Shown: positions 8,129-15,424 of the stretch, in pieces
Layout of the letters: every line of letters begins with the position of its first letter
Numbering within the stretch: position 1 is the first letter of the stretch
Notes under the pieces: generated by a model
What the model saw: the letters and a program-made list of their open reading frames with translations, nothing else
Told to the model about the DNA's origin: nothing
The model's database searches: none
Source: Rhodospirillales bacterium
GTDB lineage: Bacteria > Pseudomonadota > Alphaproteobacteria > Rhodospirillales > 2-12-FULL-67-15
Direction: 5' to 3'
Length of the DNA: 33,046 bases
Assembly: GCA_009693905.1 (NCBI GenBank)
Contig: SHWG01000009.1
Coordinates: 1-33,046 of the forward strand
Made by a program: the position numbers and the translations under genes

Positions 8129-8689
8129 TCAACCGATCTTCACGGTGGTGTCGTTGACGAAGGCGTAGGGCGGAATTTCGAGGTTCTTGGGCGCCGGGCC
8201 CTTGCGGATGCGCCCGGAAGTGTCGTAGTGCGAGCCGTGGCACGGGCAGAACCAGCCGCCGAATTCGCCCTTCGGCTCGCCGGTCTTCTGGCCGAGCGGG
8301 ATGCAGCCGAGATGGGTGCAGACGCCGACCATGATCAGCCATTCGGGCTTCTTGGCGCGAACTTCGTCCTTCTCGGGGTCGATGAGCGAGGTGGGGTCGG
8401 TGGCGCGGGCGGCCTTGATCTCCTCGGGGCCGCGGTGGCGGATGAACACCGGCTTGCCGCGCCAGGTGACGGTGATCGCCTGGCCGAGCTGGATCGGCGC
8501 GATGTTGACTTCGGTCGAAGACAGCGCAAGCACGTCGGCGGCGGGGTTCATGCTGTCGACCAGGGGCCAGACCGCGAGTCCGGCGCCGACCGCGCCGACC
8601 GCGCCGGTGGCGACGATCAGAAAGTCGCGGCGGCTTTTCTGGTCGTCCGTGTCGAGCGCGCCGGGCGCGGTCGAGGCCGTGCTTGCCAT
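8129..8689 (-). CDS. petA: Rieske iron-sulfur subunit of the bc1 complex
   Basis: 186 residues. The N-terminus carries a twin-arginine-type motif (SRRDFL, residues 19-24) before a single hydrophobic helix (about 25-45), typical of Rieske proteins exported folded by Tat and left anchored. The 2Fe-2S ligands are in CTHLGC (C124, H126, C129) and CPCHGS (C148, C150, H151), where C129 and C150 form the family disulfide. It takes one electron from quinol at the Qo site and hands it to cytochrome c1. First gene of the operon; its promoter must lie in 8690-8913, shared with divergent trmL. Two direct copies of CGTTGTCGC (8709-8717, 8719-8727) and a 28-bp palindrome (8757-8784) lie just upstream. Confidence 0.96.
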   Translation of the reverse strand: MASTASTAPGALDTDDQKSRRDFLIVATGAVGAVGAGLAVWPLVDSMNPAADVLALSSTEVNIAPIQLGQAITVTWRGKPVFIRHRGPEEIKAARATDPTSLIDPEKDEVRAKKPEWLIMVGVCTHLGCIPLGQKTGEPKGEFGGWFCPCHGSHYDTSGRIRKGPAPKNLEIPPYAFVNDTTVKIG

Positions 8690-8756
8690 GGAATTTCTCT
8701 TCGGCTTTCGTTGTCGCCCGTTGTCGCTGGCGGCGGCGAACGGTCCCGGGAACATC

Positions 8757-8784
8757 AAAACGGCGGCCGGCCGGCCGCCGTTTT
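8757..8784. terminator. Perfect 28-bp palindrome with A4/T4 ends, between divergent genes
   Basis: AAAA, a 10-base GC arm (8761-8770), its exact complement (8771-8780), then TTTT. With no fixed loop it would fold to a GC stem of about 8 bp. It has the form of a bidirectional intrinsic terminator, yet it lies upstream of both the petA (68 bases) and trmL start codons. It could insulate the two units, attenuate a petA transcript begun further upstream, or be a protein-binding site. The palindrome is certain; the role is not. Confidence 0.5.
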
Positions 8785-8913
8785 CGCACCCCTGGGGCCC
8801 GCCCAATCTAAGGGGAGGCCCGCCGCGAGGCAAGGGTTCGAGGCCCAAGGTCCAAGGCCGCGCGCCCCGAGCCCGTGCACCCCATGACCGAATGCGGATA
8901 TAAAGGTTTTTCC

Positions 8914-9558
8914 ATGCGCACCGACAAGCCCGGCCCCGCCCGCCCGCGCCCCGATAGTGGCGGACCATTTAATGCGCGCGGGGATTCGCCCGCGCGCCTC
9001 CCTTCGGCCGATTCGTTCAGCCCGAGCGCGCACGCGCCAAAAATCCATGACCCGGCGGCGGATCGGGCGCCCGGTCATGTTTCTGGGCGGCCTGCGCCGC
9101 CGGGCGTGCGGCTCGCGCTCTATCAGCCGGACATCCCCGGCAACGCGGGCAACATGCTGCGCACCGCCGCCGGCCTGGGCGTGCCGGTGGACCTGATCGG
9201 CCCGCTCGGTTTCGCCTTCGACGACAAGCGCCTGAAGCGCGCCGGCATGGACTACCTGAAGTGCGCCGACATCGTCCGGCACGTGTCCTGGGAGGCGTTC
9301 CGCCAGGGCCTCGGCGCGCGCCGGCTTCTCCTCCTCACCACCCGGGGCGAGACCGCCTACACCGAGTTCCGGTTCCGCCCGGGCGACGTGATCCTGATGG
9401 GACGCGAAAGCGAAGGCGCGTCCGAACATGTCCGCGCCGCCGCCCAGGCACGACTCCGGATTCCGCTCCGCCCCGGGCTTCGGTCCTTGAACGTGGCCGC
9501 GGCGGCGGCCATGGTCTTGGGCGAGGCGCTCCGGCAACTGGATGGTTTTCCCCCATGA
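8914..9558 (+). CDS. trmL: tRNA (cytidine(34)-2'-O)-methyltransferase TrmL (SPOUT family), with repeat-derived N-terminal extension
   Basis: Methylates the wobble ribose of certain leucine tRNAs using SAM. The SPOUT domain starts at [15 protein letters not shown] and includes [10 protein letters not shown], the knot motif [10 protein letters not shown] and the C-terminal [17 protein letters not shown]. TrmL is normally about 150-155 residues; from the ATG at 8914 (AAAGG 7 bases upstream) this one has 214. The extra 64 residues are Pro/Ala/Ser-rich, and about half come from the 78-bp-period element (9021-9106). A GTG at 9106, the first codon after the element, would give a standard 150-residue enzyme but has no visible ribosome site. 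Either the element now encodes an N-terminal tail or it has displaced the original start region. An ATG at 8884 and a GTG at 8875 are further in-frame options. The stop overlaps hemF by 4 bases. Confidence 0.85.
   Translation: MRTDKPGPARPRPDSGGPFNARGDSPARLPSADSFSPSAHAPKIHDPAADRAPGHVSGRPAPPGVRLALYQPDIPGNAGNMLRTAAGLGVPVDLIGPLGFAFDDKRLKRAGMDYLKCADIVRHVSWEAFRQGLGARRLLLLTTRGETAYTEFRFRPGDVILMGRESEGASEHVRAAAQARLRIPLRPGLRSLNVAAAAAMVLGEALRQLDGFPP
9021..9106 (+). repeat. Intragenic 78-bp-period element, copy B (front of trmL)
   Basis: CCCGAGCG at 9021 and GCCGGGCG at 9099 mark the 78-base period. The interior aligns with copies A, C, D and E. Read in the trmL frame it gives [14 protein letters not shown]...SGRPAPPG, colinear with the peptides of copies C and D. 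An inner hairpin pairs CATGACC (9046-9052) perfectly with GGTCATG (9073-9079), using different bases from copy A at the matching place. Confidence 0.75.
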
Positions 9559-10424
9559 CCGCCGACGGTTACGGCACGCCCGAACACAAAGCCCGCGCCA
9601 AGGCGTGGTTCGAATCCTTGCGCGATCGGCTGTGCGCGGCGCTGGAAAAAATCGAGGACGAGGTCCAGGGCCCGGCGAAAGAATTCGGTCCCGCCGGACG
9701 CTTCGCGCGGAAGCCCTGGCTCCGGCAGGGAGTCGAGGGAGACGGCGGAGTCATGGCCGCCCTCCGCGGCCGGGTCTTCGAGAAGGCCGGCGTCAACGTC
9801 TCAAGCGTGGCCGGCGAGTTCACCGAGGAATTCCGCGCCCGCGTTCCCGGCGCGGGCCAGGACCCCCGGTTCTGGGCCTCGGGCATCTCGGTCGTGATCC
9901 ACCCCCGCTCGCCCAGGATTCCGATCGCGCACATGAACACGCGCCTGATCGTCACCACCAAGGGCTGGTTCGGCGGCGGCGCCGATCTCACGCCGGTATT
10001 CCCGGACGCGGCCGACACCGCCGATTTCCACGTCGCGCTCGGCGCCGCCTGCGACCGATTCGATCCCGAGTGGTATCCGCGCTTCAAGAAGTGGTGCGAC
10101 GAGTACTTTTATCTTCCCCACCGGGGCGAAGCGCGCGGGGTCGGCGGCATCTTCTACGACGAACTCGCGAGCGGCGACTTCGCCCGCGACTTCGCCTTCA
10201 CCCAGGCGGTCGGCGAGGCGTTCCTCGAAGTCTATCCCCGCATCGTCCGGCGCCACCTGGACCAGCCCTGGACCGATGCCGAGCGTCAAGCCCAGCTCGT
10301 CAAGCGCGGACGCTACGTCGAGTTCAATCTGCTCTACGACCGGGGCACGCTCTTCGGCCTCAAGACCGGCGGCAACACCGAGGCGATCCTGATGTCGCTG
10401 CCGCCGCTCACCGCGTGGCCGTGA
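9555..10424 (+). CDS. hemF: Oxygen-dependent coproporphyrinogen III oxidase HemF
   Basis: Converts coproporphyrinogen III to protoporphyrinogen IX by two oxidative decarboxylations, using O2; cytosolic. The 289 residues match the family length. Signatures: the [20 protein letters not shown] stretch starting near residue 123, the [20 protein letters not shown] segment (185-204), and the C-terminal [17 protein letters not shown] (252-268). It starts within the trmL stop (ATGA), so translation is coupled, and overlaps the convergent nucleotidyltransferase gene by 17 bases at the 3' end. It lies divergent from the bc1 operon, so heme synthesis and a heme-requiring complex are side by side. The presence of HemF indicates aerobic or microaerobic life. 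Confidence 0.97.
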   Translation: MTADGYGTPEHKARAKAWFESLRDRLCAALEKIEDEVQGPAKEFGPAGRFARKPWLRQGVEGDGGVMAALRGRVFEKAGVNVSSVAGEFTEEFRARVPGAGQDPRFWASGISVVIHPRSPRIPIAHMNTRLIVTTKGWFGGGADLTPVFPDAADTADFHVALGAACDRFDPEWYPRFKKWCDEYFYLPHRGEARGVGGIFYDELASGDFARDFAFTQAVGEAFLEVYPRIVRRHLDQPWTDAERQAQLVKRGRYVEFNLLYDRGTLFGLKTGGNTEAILMSLPPLTAWP

Positions 10425-11781
10425 ACATTTCTTTCAGTTCGGCCAGGCACTCTTCCCGCCCGGCCCTGAAGTCGCCTTCGATCCACCAGCGTTCGAGTTC
10501 GTGCAACAGTACGCCCATGCGTTCGCCGGCCGGAATCCCGAGCGCCAGCGCGTCGCGCCCTTTCACGGGGAACTGGACCGGGGTCCAGGCCATCGCGTCC
10601 CGCACCAGCGCGGTCCAGGCGTCGTTGCGCCCCGGCGGCAGGTGGGAATCTTTTGCGATCTCCTCGGACCAGGCCAGCAGCGCGAGATCGCGCGCGACGT
10701 CCGAACCGAGCTCGTGGAACGCGCGGCGGCGGGCACGGACGTCCATCTCCGGGCCGAGCGCGCCCGGCGGCGCAGGCCGCCCAGACGAAAGCCCGGGCGC
10801 CGAGGACGCCGCCGGGTCTTTGGGTTGGGGCGCTCGCGCGCCCGGCGGCGCGGCGAGCAGCGCGAAACGGTCGCGCTCGGCATTGGAGAATTTGAGCCGC
10901 GCGGCGATGCGAAGCGCGCCCGCGTGGTCCGCGCGCGCGAGCGCGGCGAGGCGGCGGAGCGCATCGGGTTCGAGCCCATCCAGTTTGAGCGCGGTCGTCG
11001 TCAGCCACGCCTCGACCCGCAGCCGGCCGATATCCCCGGCCTCGGGCAGAACGCGCTCCAGGACCCGCTCGCTCTGCATGAGCGAGACCGTCGCAGCCGG
11101 GTCGGGCGCGAGCAGGATGCGAAACAATTCCGCCCGCACCCGCTCGCCCGAGAGCGTATCGACCAGGGGCGCGAGACCGCGGCAGGCGGAAAGAGCATCC
11201 GGATCGAGCGGCGGGCGGCCGAAGGTCGCGTAGAAGCGGAAAAAACGGAGCAGGCGCAGGGCGTCTTCCTGGATTCGCTCGACGGCGCGGCCGACGAAGC
11301 GGATTCGCCCCTGGGCGAGATCGAGCATGCCGTCGAAAGGGTCGTAGATGTCGCCCGCGGGCGAGCACGACATCGCGTTGATGGTAAAATCGCGCCGGGC
11401 CGCGTCCGCCGCCCAGTCGTCGGTGAAGGCGACCTTGGCCCGCCGTCCGTCGGTTTCGACGTCGATCCGGAGCGTCGTGATCTCGAAGTGGCGCTCGCCG
11501 ATCACCGCGGTCACGGTGCCGTGCGCGATGCCGGTCGGGATCGCGCGGATGCCCGCGGCATCGAGGAGCGCGATCGCCTTCTCCGGCGGATCGTGGGTGG
11601 CGAGGTCGATGTCATTGACGGGACGCTGCGCGAGCGCGTCGCGCACGCAGCCGCCGACGAAGCGCACCTCGGCGCCGTCGCGCCCGAGCGCGGCGACGAC
11701 GGCGCGCGTTTCCGCAAACTCCATCCACGGCTGGGGCGGGAGCTTGCCGGTCGGCGCCAAGGGCTGTTTGCGATCCTGCAT
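10408..11781 (-). CDS. CCA-adding enzyme / poly(A) polymerase family nucleotidyltransferase, with repeat insertion
   Basis: A class II nucleotidyltransferase of 457 residues. The catalytic head shows GGCVRD (43-48), the metal-binding DID (D57, D59), the [10 protein letters not shown] motif (128-137) and the RNA-binding neck (RFVGRA...[12 protein letters not shown], 161-183). The C-terminal half is helical. Alphaproteobacterial relatives are about 400-420 residues and probably complete the CCA end of tRNA; pcnB-type activity cannot be excluded. Residues about 311-342 are encoded by the 78-bp-period element and separate DRFALLA from the helix [16 protein letters not shown], so an otherwise continuous helical domain carries a 30-residue Pro/Ala/Gly/Ser loop. 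The start is 7 bases after the DUF6111 stop, in the same operon; the 3' end overlaps hemF. Confidence 0.92.
   Translation of the reverse strand: MQDRKQPLAPTGKLPPQPWMEFAETRAVVAALGRDGAEVRFVGGCVRDALAQRPVNDIDLATHDPPEKAIALLDAAGIRAIPTGIAHGTVTAVIGERHFEITTLRIDVETDGRRAKVAFTDDWAADAARRDFTINAMSCSPAGDIYDPFDGMLDLAQGRIRFVGRAVERIQEDALRLLRFFRFYATFGRPPLDPDALSACRGLAPLVDTLSGERVRAELFRILLAPDPAATVSLMQSERVLERVLPEAGDIGRLRVEAWLTTTALKLDGLEPDALRRLAALARADHAGALRIAARLKFSNAERDRFALLAAPPGARAPQPKDPAASSAPGLSSGRPAPPGALGPEMDVRARRRAFHELGSDVARDLALLAWSEEIAKDSHLPPGRNDAWTALVRDAMAWTPVQFPVKGRDALALGIPAGERMGVLLHELERWWIEGDFRAGREECLAELKEMFTATR
10756..10851 (-). repeat. Intragenic 78-bp-period element, copy C (in nucleotidyltransferase gene)
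   Basis: GCGCCCGGCGG occurs at 10760 and again at 10838, 78 bases apart. Read on the gene strand it gives APPGARAP...[10 protein letters not shown]...SGRPAPPGA, nearly the same peptide as copy D and in the same frame as B and D. It is an exact codon multiple and keeps the host frame open. It aligns base for base with D over most of its length. Confidence 0.8.
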
Positions 11782-11788
11782 CGGGCGG

Positions 11789-12091
11789 TCAATAACCGAG
11801 GGTCGGCGGCGCGCGCTCGATGTGGCCGGGGATCACGCGTCCGTCCTTGCCCACCACCGGGGGACGATAGACGCCGCCCGGCGGCTCGCCGCCGACGAGC
11901 GCGGTCACGACCAAAGCTCCGGCGAAAAGCACAAGACCCGTCGCCGCGAGCCAGTACCACGGCCCCTGGCGCCAGTCGGGCGCGGATGTGCCCTGTTCCG
12001 CCGCGCGGCGGGCGGCGAACCAGACCCAGCCGAAATAGACGATGAACGGCGCGAACAGCGGCAGGAGGTACTCGATCAGGATTCGAATCAT
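11789..12091 (-). CDS. Small membrane protein, DUF6111-like
   Basis: 100 residues with two hydrophobic segments: residues about 3-24 (ILIEYLLPLFAPFIVYFGWVW without its charged flanks) and about 47-66 (WLAATGLVLFAGALVVTALV). The C-terminal tail has the motif GKDGRVIPGHIE, which I associate with alphaproteobacterial DUF6111 proteins; no function is known for them. Its ATG overlaps the stop of the upstream Nudix gene (ATGA), and the nucleotidyltransferase follows 7 bases after its stop, so all three are probably one transcript. Confidence 0.65.
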   Translation of the reverse strand: MIRILIEYLLPLFAPFIVYFGWVWFAARRAAEQGTSAPDWRQGPWYWLAATGLVLFAGALVVTALVGGEPPGGVYRPPVVGKDGRVIPGHIERAPPTLGY

Positions 12092-12813
12092 GTCGCGTCC
12101 GGAGCGCGCGGGCTTAACCCCGCGCGCGCTATATGATCCGCCCCTGCCGGGGCGCGGCGGAGGAACTCGTGGAGATTCATCAACATCCCCGCCGTCGCCC
12201 CCCAGATGTAATGATCGTGCCAGCGCATGGCGTAGTAGTGGCGCGTCACGCCCTCAAGCGTGCGGCTGTGGCGCTGGTGATTGGCGGGGTCGAGCAGGAA
12301 TCCGAGCGGAACCTCGAACACATCCGCGACCTCGGTTGGGTCGGGGGCGATCGCGAAGGGGGGCGTGACGAGTCCGATCACCGGGGTCACGTCGAAGCCG
12401 GTGCGGGTGACGTAGCGGTCGAGCCGTCCGATCACGCGAATGTGACGGCGATGAAGTCCGACTTCCTCTTCCGTCTCGCGCAGCGCGGCTTCCTCGGGCC
12501 GGGTGTCGTCGGCTTCCATATGTCCGCCGGGAAAGCTGATTTGGCCGGCGTGGTGGGCGAGGTTGGCGGTCCTGAGCGTGAACAGGACGGTCGGACTTGG
12601 GGTCCTGGCGACGATGGGCACCAGCACCGCCGCTGGGCATAAAACGCTTTTGACGGCCATGTCCGGATTGAGATCGTGGTCGCCGCGCAGCGCCATCCCC
12701 GGCGAGCGCGCGTCCGGCGCGCGGCCGTCGAGGGCGGCGAAACGCCGGACCAGCGCGTCCAGGGTGACCGATCCGTCGTGGGCGCTTGCCTTCATGGGTC
12801 GAGGTATGTTCAA
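12088..12813 (-). CDS. Nudix hydrolase, CoA pyrophosphatase type
   Basis: A 241-residue Nudix protein with the CoA-specific variant of the box: QISFPGGHMEADD followed by EEAALRETEEEVGL, with the catalytic glutamates in the REtEEE core. The preceding TANLAHHAGQ corresponds to the UPF0035 motif of CoA diphosphatases, which split CoA into 3',5'-ADP and 4'-phosphopantetheine. Start: the TTG at 12813 has GAAGGCGG 6 bases upstream, while the ATG at 12795 (MKASAH) has no obvious ribosome site; either is possible. The last ~20 residues (after FLRRAPAG) are encoded by a second repeat type shared with 21862-21926, so the natural C-terminus appears to have been extended right up to the stop that overlaps the next gene. 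Confidence 0.88.
   Translation of the reverse strand: MNIPRPMKASAHDGSVTLDALVRRFAALDGRAPDARSPGMALRGDHDLNPDMAVKSVLCPAAVLVPIVARTPSPTVLFTLRTANLAHHAGQISFPGGHMEADDTRPEEAALRETEEEVGLHRRHIRVIGRLDRYVTRTGFDVTPVIGLVTPPFAIAPDPTEVADVFEVPLGFLLDPANHQRHSRTLEGVTRHYYAMRWHDHYIWGATAGMLMNLHEFLRRAPAGADHIARAGLSPRAPDAT
12100..12160 (+). repeat. Second dispersed element (about 60 bp), copy 1, at the 3' end of the Nudix gene
   Basis: Aligns with 21862-21926: both read CGGAGC then CGCGGGCTTAACCCCGCG, then a TAT...GAT segment and a CGGGGCGCG end. It forms a 9-bp hairpin GCGCGCGGG/CCCGCGCGC with loop CTTAAC, plus GCCCC-TGCC-GGGGC. Here it is antisense to its host gene, unlike the copy at 21862; the translated Nudix tail is ARAGLSPRAPDAT. 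It ends nine bases before the coupled stop/start with the DUF6111 gene. Confidence 0.7.
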
Positions 12814-12829
12814 GAATGTCCGCCTTCAG

Positions 12830-13450
12830 TTATATTCTGGACCGGGGCGACTCGGATTCGGGCTGTTCCAGGGAAAAGAACGCCCCCGCGCTCCAGACCC
12901 CCATGGTCCGGCCGCCCGCGCCCGGCGGCGCAGGCCGCCCAGACGAAAGACCGGGCGCCGAGGATGCCGCCGGGTCATTAAGTTGGGGCGCCTGCGCGCC
13001 CGGCCCTTCCACGGCCAGGCCCGCCAATTCATAATACACCGGACGCGCGATCAGGGCGTCCAATCCGGGCCGGACGGCGACATAGGGCTTGGGCCCGCCG
13101 CTTCCGGGGTCGCAAGCGATGCGCATGGGGTGGTCGGGGCCGATGAGGACCCAATCGTCCACATTGGTTCTGAGCCGAAGCGTCTGGCTCGTGCCCCCGC
13201 CCTCGTGCGCCAATTCGACGCCAAGAAAAGGGGCGTCTTCGACCCGAATACGCGCTTTTTCCACAGGGGTCACCAGCCAGAACGATCCATCTTCGCCGCG
13301 CGCGAGAACCCGCGCGAACAGCCGCACCAGTTCTTTGCGGCCGATGGGGCTGCCGTGGTAATACCATGTTCCATCCGCCGCGATCCTGAGGTCGATATCG
13401 CCGCAGATCATGGGATTAGGCGACGTTCTCGGGTCTCTGTCCTTCGGCAT
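12830..13450 (-). CDS. DUF1285 domain protein
   Basis: 206 residues from the ATG at 13450. The N-terminal part is typical of DUF1285: ICGDIDLRIAADGTWYY, GSPIGRKELVRLFARVL, FWLVTPVEKARI and DAPFLGVEL. A second half has DDWVLIGPDHPMRI and LIARPVYYELAGLA. The family is widespread in alphaproteobacteria, has known structures and no established function. The copy-D repeat (about 29 residues) is inserted between AVEGPG and the normal ending TMGVWSAGAFFSLEQ. It is first in the minus-strand group leading to the Nudix gene, 17 bases upstream of it. Its start codon lies only 28 bases from the divergent moxR start, so each promoter must lie in or very near the other gene. An ATG at 13411 is an alternative start. 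Confidence 0.85.
   Translation of the reverse strand: MPKDRDPRTSPNPMICGDIDLRIAADGTWYYHGSPIGRKELVRLFARVLARGEDGSFWLVTPVEKARIRVEDAPFLGVELAHEGGGTSQTLRLRTNVDDWVLIGPDHPMRIACDPGSGGPKPYVAVRPGLDALIARPVYYELAGLAVEGPGAQAPQLNDPAASSAPGLSSGRPAPPGAGGRTMGVWSAGAFFSLEQPESESPRSRI
12918..13004 (-). repeat. Intragenic 78-bp-period element, copy D (in DUF1285 gene)
   Basis: GCGCCCGGC occurs at 12918 and 12996, 78 bases apart. The encoded peptide [17 protein letters not shown]...[10 protein letters not shown] matches copy C residue for residue except at about four positions, and uses the same frame as B and C. It lies 20 codons before the natural C-terminal strand of the DUF1285 protein and leaves the downstream frame intact. 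Confidence 0.8.
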
Positions 13451-13478
13451 CGTTGCAACCCTTGGGGAGAAGGCGTCC

Positions 13479-14516
<1,038 letters not shown>

Positions 14517-14541
14517 CACGGCGACCGGGCCGGAGAAATCC

Positions 14542-15423
14542 ATGAAGGCAACCGGCGCCGATCTCCACCACCGGGCCGAACTGCTGACGGCGCCGCTGCC
14601 GCCGCTCATGGTCGCGGCCAAGCGCGTCGCCAGCACGGTCGCGCAAGGGGTGCACGGCCGCCGCCGCGTCGGCCAGGGCGAAACCTTCTGGCAGTTCCGC
14701 CGCTACCAGCCCGGCGATTCGACGTCGAGCATCGACTGGCGGCGCTCGGCGAAATCGAGTCATCTCTACGTCCGCGAAACCGAATGGGAGGCGGCGCAAA
14801 GCGTCTGGTTGTGGCGCGATGCCTCGGCCTCCATGTCCTATGCGTCCGCGCCCGAATTCGCGCCCAAGCGCCGGCGCGCCGAGTTGCTGCTGCTGGCGCT
14901 GAGTGTATTGTTAATTCGCGGCGGCGAGCGCGTCGCCGTGCTCGGCGCCGGGCTCCGTCCGGCTTCGGGCCGGACGGTGCTGACGCGGATCGCGCACATG
15001 CTCGAAGACGGCGAGCCCGCGACGACGAGCTTGCCCGCACCCGAGGCGTTGCCGCGTTATGCCCGTATCGTTCTTATCGGCGATTTCCTGTCGCCGCTTG
15101 CGGAGGTCAAGGCCGCGATCGCCGCCTTCGACGCCTTCGGCGTGCGCGGACATATTCTTCAAGTGCTCGATCCGGCCGAGGAAACGCTCCCCTTTGCCGG
15201 GCGGGTGCGTTTTCTCGGGCCCGAGGCGGAAGGCGCGGCGCTGATCGGTCGGGCCGAAACCGCCGGAGCCGACTACGCCCGGGCGATGGCGGCGCATCAG
15301 GCGGGGCTTGGCCTTCTCGCCCGCTCGGCGGGCTGGGGTTTTTTCCGCCACCGCACCGATCGTTCGCCGGAGGCGGCGTTGCTCGCGCTCTATCTCGGGC
15401 TCGCCGAGCCCGTGTCGGGATAA
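14542..15423 (+). CDS. DUF58 domain protein (MoxR partner)
   Basis: 293 residues. The DUF58 core is clear: RRVGQGETFWQFRRYQPGDS (41-60) then SSIDWRRSAKSSHLYVRE (62-79), followed by a degenerate VWA-like fold with WLWRDASASMSY near 105-116. No membrane helix, so cytosolic or peripheral. DUF58 proteins pair with MoxR ATPases and BatA-type membrane proteins; the cluster may act in envelope or stress maintenance, but no client is known. The ATG at 14542 has GGAGAAA upstream, and the gap to moxR is 25 bases. The next gene's GTG begins one base after this stop. Confidence 0.9.
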   Translation: MKATGADLHHRAELLTAPLPPLMVAAKRVASTVAQGVHGRRRVGQGETFWQFRRYQPGDSTSSIDWRRSAKSSHLYVRETEWEAAQSVWLWRDASASMSYASAPEFAPKRRRAELLLLALSVLLIRGGERVAVLGAGLRPASGRTVLTRIAHMLEDGEPATTSLPAPEALPRYARIVLIGDFLSPLAEVKAAIAAFDAFGVRGHILQVLDPAEETLPFAGRVRFLGPEAEGAALIGRAETAGADYARAMAAHQAGLGLLARSAGWGFFRHRTDRSPEAALLALYLGLAEPVSG

Positions 15424-15424
15424 C

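Noticed and set aside
6970-8157. Long plus-strand frame (395 codons) opposite cytochrome b
   Set aside because: It is the complement of a highly conserved membrane-protein gene; the Arg/Asp/His-rich product is what high-GC antisense reading gives.
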